From JBCBDX01 sp038529265 (GTDB lineage Bacteria > Pseudomonadota > Alphaproteobacteria > Rhizobiales > Rhizobiaceae), in assembly GCA_038529265.1 (NCBI GenBank), contig JBCBDX010000009.1, positions 93,393-157,392 of the forward strand: a stretch of DNA of 64,000 nt, written 5' to 3'. Below are positions 36,081 to 44,436 of this stretch, piece by piece. Positions within the stretch are counted from its first letter, which is position 1. The number at the start of each line of letters is the position of its first letter. Under the pieces are notes generated by a model. It did no database searches, was not told the DNA's origin, and saw only the letters and a list, made by a program, of their open reading frames with translations. Position numbers and translations under genes: made by a program.

Positions 36081-37070
36081 ATGGACTCCATTCTCCAGTT
36101 GGCAGCCTCCAACTTGCTGTCGCCGCCTGTCCTGTTCTTCATTCTCGGATTTGTCGGGTCGATTGCTGGTTCGCAGCTTACACTGCCGGAGGCGATGGCA
36201 AAAACGTTGTCCATCTATTTGATGTTGGCCATCGGCTTTAAAGGCGGTGTAGCCCTTTCCGAGGAAGGGTTTTCAACAGCGCTTCTGCTTGCTCTTCTGG
36301 CAGGAACGATCCTGTCAGCGCTGATTCCGCTGGTTGCGTTCTTTATCCTGCGTTTGATTTCTGATCTGCCCCGTTATGAGCTCGCAGCTGTAGCTGCGCA
36401 TTATGGATCCATTTCAATTGTTACTTTTGTAGCAGCAACGCAGGCCGCTGAAGGAATTGGCTTGATGCCAGAGGGCTTTATGGTTGCGGTTGCTGCAGCG
36501 ATGGAAACGCCTGCCATCCTTGTTGCGCTTTTTCTAGCGCGTTCGTCTGCTGAAAGACGCGGCGCATCGGAAGCGGACAAGGGCAGCTTGTTGCATGAGG
36601 TATTTCTCAATTCATCGGTCGTCGTGCTGATGGGCGCGTTTGTCATTGGTGCTTTAACAGGCGTTGAAGGCAAGGCTGCTATCGATGGGTTCATAACTGT
36701 GCCATTCACCGGCGTTTTGTGCCTGTTTTTGTTGGATATGGGCGCGGTAGCTGGGCGTGGCATGGCGCAGGCTCGAGGTGTTTTGACCTGGAAGCTCGTC
36801 GCGTTTGGCCTGGTTATGCCGTTTATTGGTGCTGCAATGGCCATTCCGTTCGCGTTGATTGCCGGGCTGAACGCCGGTGGGGCGACACTTCTTCTGACAC
36901 TGTCGGCCAGTGCTTCCTATATCGCTGTTCCGGCAGCTATGCGTCTTGCGTTGCCAGAAGCGCGTCCTTCCATCTATCTTTCATTGTCGCTTGGCGTGAC
37001 GTTTCCGATGAACTTGACCATCGGCATCCCAAGTTATGCGGCGATCGCACAAGCGCTCGTGGGAGGATGA
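36081..37070 (+). CDS. SbtA-like sodium-dependent bicarbonate permease (DUF897 family)
   Basis: A 329-residue membrane protein with about ten hydrophobic segments in two repeats. The family-typical stretches FKGGVALSEEG, AAHYGSISIVTFVAA and the C-terminal ASASYIAVPAAMRLALPEARPSIYLSLSLGVTFPMNLTIGIP are present. Cyanobacterial SbtA imports bicarbonate with sodium. Seven bases downstream is an SbtB-like PII gene, the normal regulator partner, and a carbonic anhydrase follows further down. The substrate in this organism could also be another small anion. Confidence 0.88.
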   Translation: MDSILQLAASNLLSPPVLFFILGFVGSIAGSQLTLPEAMAKTLSIYLMLAIGFKGGVALSEEGFSTALLLALLAGTILSALIPLVAFFILRLISDLPRYELAAVAAHYGSISIVTFVAATQAAEGIGLMPEGFMVAVAAAMETPAILVALFLARSSAERRGASEADKGSLLHEVFLNSSVVVLMGAFVIGALTGVEGKAAIDGFITVPFTGVLCLFLLDMGAVAGRGMAQARGVLTWKLVAFGLVMPFIGAAMAIPFALIAGLNAGGATLLLTLSASASYIAVPAAMRLALPEARPSIYLSLSLGVTFPMNLTIGIPSYAAIAQALVGG

Positions 37071-37076
37071 GCAACC

Positions 37077-37388
37077 ATGCAGACACATGCAAAAAAACAA
37101 ATGACGGTTATCTGCGAACTACCGGTTGTCGGCCGCATTACCCGCGCTTTAGATCGCGTTGGCGTGACGGGCTACACCGTTTTTAATGCTCATGCCGGTA
37201 AAGGCTCGCAAGGTGAGTGGGATGAAGATCGCATGATCGGTGATGCGGGACGTATGGTCATGATCGTTTCAGTCATGTCTGCTGAGCATGCTGAGCAAGC
37301 CACGGACGCGATCTATACTGTCATCGATCCGCAAATGGGTATTGTGACCGTTGGCGACGTGTTTGTTCTGCGCCCGGAGCGATTTTAA
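37077..37388 (+). CDS. SbtB-like PII-family regulator
   Basis: A 103-residue PII-fold protein (MTVICELPVVGRITRALDRVGVTGYTVFNAHAGKGSQGEWDE). In cyanobacteria SbtB binds SbtA and senses cAMP, AMP and ATP levels. The C-terminal redox R-loop (CGPEGC) of some SbtB proteins is absent: the protein ends FVLRPERF. The T-loop carries GKGSQGEWDEDR. The gene follows the permease by six bases, a strong operon link. It is not a GlnB/GlnK protein, as it lacks their uridylylated tyrosine context. Confidence 0.88.
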   Translation: MQTHAKKQMTVICELPVVGRITRALDRVGVTGYTVFNAHAGKGSQGEWDEDRMIGDAGRMVMIVSVMSAEHAEQATDAIYTVIDPQMGIVTVGDVFVLRPERF

Positions 37389-37422
37389 CAGCCGGATAGA
37401 CCAGAAGACGTGAGCGCCTGCC

Positions 37423-38637
37423 ATGCCGCGCGTTTTTATTTTGGATCCTGAATTCAGCCATGCTGGCGGGCACTATTTTACTGCCAACAGCACGTTTGCT
37501 GGCCGCATCAATCCACGCGTCATCATCCATGCTTCGCAGCATGTTGATCCGGCACTCACGATTGATGGCACTGTGATCAAGCCAACTTTTTTCAATCTTG
37601 GAAGATCACAACGTTTGCGGGCGAAGAGGCTGAGCATTCTTGGCCATATCTTTTCGTTCACAAAATCAAGCGGACTTCAATGGCTCCCCAAGAGCCGAAT
37701 ATATGGTCCGTCTATTGCGCACGTTTTTGAGTCCGAGCGGATGAATGAATCCGACCATTTGCTGATCCATTCCGGTAATGCGGTTTTTCTGGAAAGCCTT
37801 GTCAGTATTTTGAGTGCCAAAGATCCTTCGGAACGTCCACAACTCCATTACAGAGATGCGGCACCGGCACCGTTTCAAACAGATGATATCGACGCATATC
37901 GTGGTCTCGCGCATTTGTGCAATCAGGGTAGCGCAGAGGTTTATTACGAGACAGACGCATATGCTGAATGCTTAAAGCATGCCGGTATAAGTGAAGCCCG
38001 TCTTTGTAAAATCGAAATGGCCGAGTTGGGCCGTCTATATCCACTACCTTCCTTGGAAAAGCGGCTAAGAGTTGCGATCTTGGGCGCCTATCGCGAAGAA
38101 AAGGGGCCGCTGAGACTGCCATCTATCGCGCGAAGATATAATCAGTTAGCGCGGGCCAAAGGCCTGCCTGAGATTGAGTATGTCATTCACACGCCCGATG
38201 TTGAAGGCAGTGCTGATCGCTACAAAAAGCTGACCGAGTGTCTTCAGGATGGCCAAATCCATCATCATTATTCAGAGGGTAGTGGGCTGAACACTGGGTA
38301 TCTCGATTACATGCTTAACAGCCATGTCGTCCTTCTTCCCTATGACCCTGAAGTTTATCAGGTACGTGGCTCTGGGTTAGGCTGTGATGCGGTTGCCAAT
38401 GGTCGTATTGTGGTCTCGCAGGGAGATTGTGCCGTTTGCGAATATGTGCGTGGCGGTAATGGCTTAACGGCTGTCAGTGACGAGGATTTTGCCAATGCGC
38501 TCATTGGGGTCGTATCTGATTATGAACGCTTCTCGCAGAACGCCTATCGGCAAGCTGAAACGTTCAGAGCGGCACTTGAAAACCATCCCCTGTTTGTGCG
38601 ACTTAACGGTATGCGTGATACGCAGCCTGCCGTTTAA
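37423..38637 (+). CDS. Glycosyltransferase-like protein (GT-B fold suspected)
   Basis: I do not place this 404-residue protein in a named family with certainty. The second half has LRVAILGAYREEKGPLRLPSIARRYNQLARA, then VIHTPDVEG, a YMLNSHVVLLPYDPEVYQVRGSGLGCDAVANGRIVV segment and ENHPLF at the end, which together resemble the nucleotide-sugar domain of GT4-type enzymes. The first half starts FILDPEFSHAGGHY, also seen in GT-B proteins. It lies 34 bp after the sbtB-like gene and in front of the carbonic anhydrase gene. The acceptor is unknown. Confidence 0.65.
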   Translation: MPRVFILDPEFSHAGGHYFTANSTFAGRINPRVIIHASQHVDPALTIDGTVIKPTFFNLGRSQRLRAKRLSILGHIFSFTKSSGLQWLPKSRIYGPSIAHVFESERMNESDHLLIHSGNAVFLESLVSILSAKDPSERPQLHYRDAAPAPFQTDDIDAYRGLAHLCNQGSAEVYYETDAYAECLKHAGISEARLCKIEMAELGRLYPLPSLEKRLRVAILGAYREEKGPLRLPSIARRYNQLARAKGLPEIEYVIHTPDVEGSADRYKKLTECLQDGQIHHHYSEGSGLNTGYLDYMLNSHVVLLPYDPEVYQVRGSGLGCDAVANGRIVVSQGDCAVCEYVRGGNGLTAVSDEDFANALIGVVSDYERFSQNAYRQAETFRAALENHPLFVRLNGMRDTQPAV

Positions 38638-38795
38638 ACCGGCTGGTCTATACAAGCTTGATCGACGCAGTACGTCAGAATGTTAGTTCAGTACGGAAGT
38701 CTATACCGCGCGGGGGTGGTGTCTAATGGACATGCATCAAGTTGGTGCGGTATGAAGCACAGCGCCGTAATCGGGAGGCGTCGGACGACCACAAG

Positions 38796-39494
38796 ATGCG
38801 TACATTTCCACTAAAGCTACTGAGCGGTTACAAAGGCTTTCGATCTGCCGTTTCGCATGAAGGCGCCTATCAGCACGGGCGTTTGGCCGTCGAAGGTCAA
38901 AAGCCGGACACGATGGTTGTTGCCTGTTGCGATAGCAGGGTTACGCCGGAGTTGATTTTTTCTGCAGATCCGGGCTCGCTTTTCGTTGTGCGCAGCGTTG
39001 CCAATATCGTCCCGCCTGAGATGGGGGATGGTCGTAACCTCTCCACTGCAGCTGCGCTTGAGTTTGCAGTTTTGGGATTAGAGGTAAAGCACATCGTCGT
39101 TTTGGGACATGCCCAATGTGGCGGGGTCAAAGCAGCCGTTGATCGATCACACTCCAAGCCTTTGACAGATAAGGACCATGTCGGCGGTTGGATTAGCTGG
39201 TTGGATAATCAATTGATTAATGAAGCGCTGACCCACTCGCACGATCATGACCATGATCCAGTGCCTGCCGCTGGCCACCGTGACGATGCGCGCCAACGCT
39301 ATAGAGCTGCAGAAGAAGCCGGTATCCGCCAGTCTATTGCGAATTTAGGAAGTTTTGAGTTTGTCAAAGAGCGAGTCGATAAAGGACGTCTGACGCTTCA
39401 TGGCGCGTGGTTTGACATCGAGCATGGTCAACTGTGGGTTATGGATAATCCCACCGGACAATTTCACTGGACCGATGGGATCGATTTTCGCTGA
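38796..39494 (+). CDS. Beta-class carbonic anhydrase
   Basis: This zinc enzyme interconverts CO2 and bicarbonate. It has 232 residues from the ATG at 38796, chosen because family members begin MRTFPLKLLSGYKGF; the frame is open upstream to a TTG at 38742. Zinc ligands are Cys45 (CCDSRVTPE), His105 and Cys108 (GHAQCGG), and the Asp46-Arg48 dyad is intact. An unusual His/Asp-rich loop (THSHDHDHDPVPAAGH, about residues 146-161) is inserted before the last helices. It lies downstream of the SbtA/SbtB-like pair and would supply or consume their substrate. Confidence 0.93.
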   Translation: MRTFPLKLLSGYKGFRSAVSHEGAYQHGRLAVEGQKPDTMVVACCDSRVTPELIFSADPGSLFVVRSVANIVPPEMGDGRNLSTAAALEFAVLGLEVKHIVVLGHAQCGGVKAAVDRSHSKPLTDKDHVGGWISWLDNQLINEALTHSHDHDHDPVPAAGHRDDARQRYRAAEEAGIRQSIANLGSFEFVKERVDKGRLTLHGAWFDIEHGQLWVMDNPTGQFHWTDGIDFR

Positions 39495-39613
39495 TCGGGC
39501 TTTTTGGTCTGCTTTACCGTTCGGCGAATCAGCTTTTTGCGCTGTTTCAATTGCCCTGCCAGAGCCTGTGCCTGCGCGCCGAAAATGATGCTGCGTGGTA
39601 TCAGTGCGATCAT
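39464..39613 (-). CDS. Small basic open reading frame (49 residues) between convergent genes
   Basis: A 49-codon frame begins at an ATG (39613) with a clear GGAGG ribosome site five bases upstream. The product starts with a short hydrophobic stretch (MIALIPRSIIFGAQAQAL) and ends in a highly basic part (LKQRKKLIRRTVKQTKKPDQRK). Its end overlaps the 3' end of the carbonic anhydrase gene by 31 bp. I do not recognise it. The ribosome site is the main reason to list it; it may also be chance. Confidence 0.3.
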   Translation of the reverse strand: MIALIPRSIIFGAQAQALAGQLKQRKKLIRRTVKQTKKPDQRKSIPSVQ

Positions 39614-39668
39614 GAATGCCTCCATAGTCTTAGTACGTAGGGCGGCGGCGCTGGATTTCCGGTGTTTT

Positions 39669-40391
39669 CTAAAAACTATCGGCGCCGAGTTGTAAAAGAA
39701 CACGCATGTGCCACGCCAAAACGGCATTGCTCGATATGATAGGCATGCCCAGTTCCTGCCCAAGCTGCTTCAGCAGTGAGTGTGTCCTCAGGTTTGTGCA
39801 GGAAAGAAATAAAGCCTGCATATCGCCTGTCGCCACTATTTCTCTGGATGCTACCTCAATGCTTTGTTTATCTATTCGAACGACCGCCGATTCACGTTGC
39901 TCGCCGAAATACCCGAAGCCAGGCGTTTCTATCCCGGCTTTTGACAAATTTGCCCGCAAGGAATCTGATACATCAGCCCGATAGGGCGACAGAAAACCCA
40001 AGCGCTTTATGCGAGCTTGACGACAATAGGCGATCAAGGCCGTCAGCGGGTCAGTCACAGCTTTGGTTTGGCAAGCAGCAGCCACTTGGCCGTGTACTGC
40101 TGTAGCACCGATCATCGATGTTCCCGAGGTGCAGGCATAGGCAACGCAATCGAAATTCGCTGATCGGGGAAATAGCGATGCGGCCGCTGCCAAATCGCTC
40201 TTCATCTGCATAATTGTATCGGGGGTGAGTTCCTCGCCGCTATTCACCCGGCTTACGTGCAACGCAACATCCGGCTCGGGAATGAGTTGCCGCATTTCAT
40301 ACTCAACGGTTTCATCCTCGCTCAGAACGACCATGCCAATCGTAGCGCGTTGGTCGAGCGTTGGATTGATATGATAGTTAAGCTTCTTCAA
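39669..40391 (-). CDS. Asp/Glu racemase-superfamily protein, EutA-like (maleate isomerase/arylmalonate decarboxylase type)
   Basis: A protein of about 240 residues from a TTG at 40391 (AGGG six bases upstream, 8 bp after the preceding stop); a TTG at 40451 is an alternative. DCVAYACTSGTSMIG contains the first active-site cysteine and QALFLSCTNLRTHSLL the second, as in cis-trans maleate isomerases and EutA of ectoine catabolism. KRLGFLSPYRADV is also a family block. It is last in a three-gene minus-strand operon with an M24 hydrolase and a PLP lyase, a combination resembling part of the eut/doe cluster. Confidence 0.8.
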   Translation of the reverse strand: MKKLNYHINPTLDQRATIGMVVLSEDETVEYEMRQLIPEPDVALHVSRVNSGEELTPDTIMQMKSDLAAAASLFPRSANFDCVAYACTSGTSMIGATAVHGQVAAACQTKAVTDPLTALIAYCRQARIKRLGFLSPYRADVSDSLRANLSKAGIETPGFGYFGEQRESAVVRIDKQSIEVASREIVATGDMQALFLSCTNLRTHSLLKQLGQELGMPIISSNAVLAWHMRVLLQLGADSF

Positions 40392-40399
40392 GGCAAACC

Positions 40400-41566
40400 C
40401 TAGCCGCAGACCGGTATAGTTTCGGGTGCCGGTGGCGTGAGCATATCGCAACCATTGGCCGTAATGACGATGTTTTCTTCATGTACGAGAATGCGACCTG
40501 CCTTCGTCTCAATGCTGGGTTCAAGGGTCAACACCATGCCCTCAACGAGCTCCGTATTGTCGCCGTCGATCAATGATGGCCACTCTGTCAGTTGCATGCC
40601 CAGACCGTGACCAAAACGCCCGGCGCTTGTGCCGCTTAAATCTGCAGAAACTATCTTGCCCATGACATGAAACAGGTCGGCCGCTGTGATGCCAGGCTTT
40701 GCTGCGTCCATGGCTGTATCGACTGCTTCTTTCAGTTTTTCCCACGCGTATTGTGTCACCGCGCTTGCGTTCTGGCCCACGCTGAAGTTGCGATCAAAGT
40801 CACAGAAATAGCCGTCCCAAACCATTCCAGTATCAATCATCAGAATGTCAGCAACCTGCAGTTCTGTTGAGCTCGCTGGCGAAATAACGTCGTCATAACC
40901 GTGTGGGCCAAGCCCGGTTGCAACATAGGAAACCCAGTCCGCACCTTCCTCCATTCCGATTATCTGAAAATTGCGGATGATAGCTTCATGGCTTCGGTGA
41001 AGCATTGGCACATGCTCCATGCGCGCAAAGGCCCGGCCACCGATACTGCATACGTGTCGGATCTTCTCAATTTCAGCATCCGATTTCACCATCCGCAACT
41101 GCGCCATGATTTGGTGATCATTGCCAAAGCTGATCAAAGGGCTGCGCTCCATTAGTCGCTGCAGGTCGTTGGCGGGCATTCGGATATGGGTCTCATGGCC
41201 TGACGGGATACCAATGCGACCAGTTGTGCCAATGATGTCGTGGATTGTGTCTGCCAACAGTGAAACACCGTCATCGACCAGGTTTGGCGATTGCCAGCAC
41301 CTGATATCTTCAATCCAGGATTGCCCCATTAAGTGGGCGCCGATGGATGGGATGATTGCGACGGGCTTTCCGGAGGAAGGCACAAGCAAAAACCAGGGCC
41401 TCGTGGGGCTTTCCCAAAAGCGTGTCAGAAAGCCGGTGAACCATCGGATTTCAGGTTCGGTTGTGAGTAGCATTGCATCCAGCGCGTGATCGTTCATCAA
41501 CCGCTGCGCTCTAGCCAAACGCATTTGAAATTCGGATGGGTCGAAGCCACGCTGCGGTACGTTCAT
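40400..41566 (-). CDS. M24-family hydrolase, ectoine hydrolase (DoeA/EutD)-like
   Basis: A 388-residue protein of the creatinase/Xaa-Pro-peptidase fold. It has an N-terminal creatinase domain (to about residue 165) and a C-terminal pita-bread domain. Metal-ligand positions are seen in LMIDTGMVWDGYFCDFDR, RFGHGLGMQLTEWPSL and LTLEPSI. Related DoeA/EutD opens the ectoine ring to N-acetyl-diaminobutyrate. The stop of the PLP-lyase gene overlaps its start. Ectoine specificity is inferred from the neighbours and not from a residue I can prove; a general Xaa-Pro peptidase role is possible. Confidence 0.8.
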   Translation of the reverse strand: MNVPQRGFDPSEFQMRLARAQRLMNDHALDAMLLTTEPEIRWFTGFLTRFWESPTRPWFLLVPSSGKPVAIIPSIGAHLMGQSWIEDIRCWQSPNLVDDGVSLLADTIHDIIGTTGRIGIPSGHETHIRMPANDLQRLMERSPLISFGNDHQIMAQLRMVKSDAEIEKIRHVCSIGGRAFARMEHVPMLHRSHEAIIRNFQIIGMEEGADWVSYVATGLGPHGYDDVISPASSTELQVADILMIDTGMVWDGYFCDFDRNFSVGQNASAVTQYAWEKLKEAVDTAMDAAKPGITAADLFHVMGKIVSADLSGTSAGRFGHGLGMQLTEWPSLIDGDNTELVEGMVLTLEPSIETKAGRILVHEENIVITANGCDMLTPPAPETIPVCG

Positions 41567-42630
41567 TGTGCCGCTTCTTCGGATAGAAAGCAGAGCACAC
41601 GTGATGCCTCGTTGAGGCCCAGCGCCGCTCGGTCCGCGCCTGTGGCCGCCAGTAAAGTTGCGATCCCAGCGCCACCGGATGGTGTGGTGGCCAACCCTAC
41701 CTCTTCAAGCGCGGTCAACGCTGCTTCAGCTTGGTCATCGCTGACAGTAACAAAATAGTCGGCATCGCGCGCGAGTCCCTTTAGCGCAATGAGTGATGGC
41801 TCCTTACAATCAAGGCGGCCCATATTTGACACCGGACCAATGGTGACTTTGGGTTCGCCTGCTTTGACACTCTCGATCAGTGCTGGCGCGGCGTCGGGTT
41901 CAACAACAATAATGGTAGGTGCTTCGCCATATCTTTTTCGTGCTAGAGCCGCGACCGCACCTGCAAGACCGCCAACACCGGCTTGCAGCATGATGTGAGT
42001 GGGTGGTTCGAGAAGCGCTTCAAAGGCTTCATCAGCCATTTGTAGATAGCCTTCCATCAGTCGATGGGTTGGCTTTGTATAGCCGTCCCAGGAACTGTCA
42101 GAGAGCAAAAACCAACCATTATTGGTTGCTGCATTTTGAGCTGCTTCCATTGAAGCTTCATAGTCAGCACCTTCGATCACAACGGTCGCGCCTTTTGCTT
42201 TCAGCTTGGCTGCAAAGCTTGCAGGTACTGTTCTTGAAAGATAGACGACCGCTGTGGCCCCAAAGACTTTCGCTCCTGCTGCAACCGACATGCCATGATT
42301 GCCCGCGCTGGCTGTTACAAAGGTCTTGCCGTCAAGCGCCTTTGCCAACTCTTCTTTTCCACTGGCTGCGGCTTCGCAAGCAATTACGTAGGCAGCACCC
42401 AAAGCCTTGAACGAGCCAAGGCCCATCCTTTCGCGTTCATCCTTTACGTGGAGGGCGCTGATGCCGGCAGATTGAGCGAGCCCGTTCGCATCAATCAGTG
42501 GTGTTGGGGAATGGGCCGGGCAATTGGTGAGCAACTGGCGCACCGCTTCCACATTTATGCTCGGCGTTGGAATGTGCTGGGGTAGGCCTTCAAATGTCCG
42601 GCCGCGATGGCGATTGGCAAATATATCCAA
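41563..42630 (-). CDS. PLP-dependent lyase, diaminopropionate ammonia-lyase / EutB-threonine-dehydratase-like
   Basis: A fold-type II PLP enzyme of about 355 residues. The Schiff-base lysine is in GLGSFKALGAAYV, the phosphate loop in TASAGNHGMSVAAGAK, and a glycine-rich cofactor site in MLQAGVGGLAGAVAAL. The closing TPSGGAGIATLLAATG is typical of the diaminopropionate/threonine lyase group. The TTG start at 42630 has GGAGG seven bases upstream and no ATG competes; an upstream GTG at 42783 is in frame but lacks family-like sequence. It is first in the operon with the M24 and EutA-like genes, sharing four bases with the M24 start. Confidence 0.82.
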   Translation of the reverse strand: MDIFANRHRGRTFEGLPQHIPTPSINVEAVRQLLTNCPAHSPTPLIDANGLAQSAGISALHVKDERERMGLGSFKALGAAYVIACEAAASGKEELAKALDGKTFVTASAGNHGMSVAAGAKVFGATAVVYLSRTVPASFAAKLKAKGATVVIEGADYEASMEAAQNAATNNGWFLLSDSSWDGYTKPTHRLMEGYLQMADEAFEALLEPPTHIMLQAGVGGLAGAVAALARKRYGEAPTIIVVEPDAAPALIESVKAGEPKVTIGPVSNMGRLDCKEPSLIALKGLARDADYFVTVSDDQAEAALTALEEVGLATTPSGGAGIATLLAATGADRAALGLNEASRVLCFLSEEAAQ

Positions 42631-42687
42631 GCTTGGTCCTCCGCAGACGAGGCTATTGGCGGGCGCTCTTGGTGCCAAGTCATTTTG

Positions 42688-42815
42688 TTGACTTTCAAGG
42701 CGCTTTCCTTCATACGCCCGCTCATCAACAGCTAGCTTGAATTTTCGAGCCACTGACTGCGAGGAGATCGCAGAGGTCAACACCCGACAGCGCGATGCGC
42801 CCTCGGGTGCTTTTT
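42688..42815 (+). ncRNA. Candidate small RNA or ffh leader: promoter-like boxes and a terminator
   Basis: Promoter-like TTGACT (42688-42693) and CATACG (42711-42716) boxes lie 17 bases apart. About 65 bases after the second box comes a hairpin (42781-42787 with 42803-42809, internal GCGC pairs) ending in five T (42811-42815). A plus-strand RNA of about 90 nt from near 42723 would be antisense to the leader of the PLP-lyase operon. Alternatively it is an attenuator of ffh. Confidence 0.3.
42781..42815 (+). terminator. Rho-independent terminator 86 bp before ffh
   Basis: A seven-base-pair outer stem (42781-42787 with 42803-42809), with an inner GCGC pairing, is followed by five T on the plus strand. 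No plus-strand protein gene ends here, which is why it is notable. Confidence 0.65.
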
Positions 42816-42900
42816 GGCTTTGCCTTGCGGCTTGAGTGTTTGGGTCTGGCGCAAAACATCATTATCTCTGAGGTCAGTTGACCAATGAGGATGGGACAAA

Positions 42901-44436
42901 ATGTTTGATTCACTACAGGACCGTCTTGGTTCGATCTTTTCTGGCCTGACCGGTCGCGGCGCACTGTCTGAAAAAGACGTGTCTGCTGCGTTGCGCGAAG
43001 TGCGTCGGGCTTTGATCGAAGCCGATGTGTCGCTTGAAGTGGTGCGTGGCTTTGTCGATCGGGTCCGCGAAAAAGCTGTCGGTGTTGAGGTCCTCAAGAG
43101 TGTCAAGCCCGGCCAGATGGTCGTCAAGATTGTCCATGACGAGCTTGTCGAAACGCTTGGTTCCGATGCTGAAATCATTGATCTGAATGCGCCCGCCCCG
43201 GTCTTCATCATGATGGTGGGCTTGCAGGGCTCTGGTAAAACGACGACGACCGCCAAGATTGCCAAGCGTTTGACCGAGCGTGATGGCCAGAAAGTCTTGA
43301 TGGCTTCGCTTGACACACGCCGTCCCGCAGCACAGGAGCAGTTGCGCCAGCTCGGCGAGCAAACGGGTGTCACTACCCTGCCGATCATCGAAGGCCAGTC
43401 ACCTGTCGAGATCGCAACGCGTGCCCATCAAGCCGGCAAGCTTGGTGGTTATGATGTCGTTATCCTCGATACCGCTGGTCGCACCCATATTGATGAGCCG
43501 TTAATGGTTGAGATGGCAGATATTCGTTCTGCCGCCAGCCCACATGAAGTTTTGCTTGTCGCGGATTCGTTGACAGGTCAGGACGCTGTCAACCTTGCCA
43601 AGAGTTTTGATGAGCGCGTCGGCGTTACTGGTATCGTGCTCACCCGTATGGATGGTGATGGGCGCGGTGGCGCGGCCCTTTCCATGCGCGCAGCCACGGG
43701 TAAGCCGGTCAAACTGGTCGGTATCGGCGAAAAAATGGATGCGCTGGAAGAGTTCCACCCCAAGCGTATCGCCGACCGTATTCTGGGCATGGGCGACATT
43801 GTCTCGCTGGTTGAAAAAGCTGCCGAAACCATCGACCAGGAACAAGCCGCTGCGATGGCCAAGAAAATGGCCGAGGGCAAGTTCGATTTGAACGATCTTT
43901 CCGCGCAGCTTGGGCAGATGCAAAAAATGGGTGGCATGGGTGGCATCATGGGTCTGATGCCCGGCATGGGCAAAATGAAGGACCAGATGGCTTCTGCAGG
44001 TTTGGACGATACAATGTTCAAGCGTCAGCAGGCGATTATTTCGTCCATGACACCAAAAGAACGTTCAAACCCTGAACTTTTGAAGCACTCGCGCAAGAAA
44101 CGCATTGCGGCGGGTTCTGGCACCAATGCGGCCGAGATCAACAAGCTTCTGAAAATGCACCGCCAGATGGCCGACATGATGAAGTCCATGAAAGGCAAGA
44201 AGGGCGGCGGCATGATGGGCAAGATGATGGGCGGTCTTGCTGGCAAAATGGGTATGCCGGGCGCCGGTGGCGGTATGCCAAACATGGACCCCAAGCAGTT
44301 GGAGCAGATGGCCAAGCAAGCTGAGCAAATGGGCCTTGGCGGCCCCGGTGGCCCAAAACTGCCGGGTCTTGGTGGGCCAGGTCTTCCCGGTTTGGGCGGC
44401 CCGGGTTTGCCTGGTTTGCCAAAGGGCAAGAAATAA
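42901..44436 (+). CDS. ffh: Signal recognition particle protein Ffh (SRP54)
   Basis: This SRP GTPase binds signal sequences on nascent membrane proteins. It has 511 residues: N domain, G domain with GLQGSGKTTTTAKI (about 107-120), DTAGRTHID and TRMDGDGRGG, then the methionine-rich M domain from about residue 300. The C-terminus is unusually long and made of Gly/Pro/Leu repeats (PGLGGPGLPGLGGPG). It works with FtsY (34040) and the 4.5S RNA, whose gene I did not find here. The stop overlaps the next start by one base. Confidence 0.97.
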   Translation: MFDSLQDRLGSIFSGLTGRGALSEKDVSAALREVRRALIEADVSLEVVRGFVDRVREKAVGVEVLKSVKPGQMVVKIVHDELVETLGSDAEIIDLNAPAPVFIMMVGLQGSGKTTTTAKIAKRLTERDGQKVLMASLDTRRPAAQEQLRQLGEQTGVTTLPIIEGQSPVEIATRAHQAGKLGGYDVVILDTAGRTHIDEPLMVEMADIRSAASPHEVLLVADSLTGQDAVNLAKSFDERVGVTGIVLTRMDGDGRGGAALSMRAATGKPVKLVGIGEKMDALEEFHPKRIADRILGMGDIVSLVEKAAETIDQEQAAAMAKKMAEGKFDLNDLSAQLGQMQKMGGMGGIMGLMPGMGKMKDQMASAGLDDTMFKRQQAIISSMTPKERSNPELLKHSRKKRIAAGSGTNAAEINKLLKMHRQMADMMKSMKGKKGGGMMGKMMGGLAGKMGMPGAGGGMPNMDPKQLEQMAKQAEQMGLGGPGGPKLPGLGGPGLPGLGGPGLPGLPKGKK

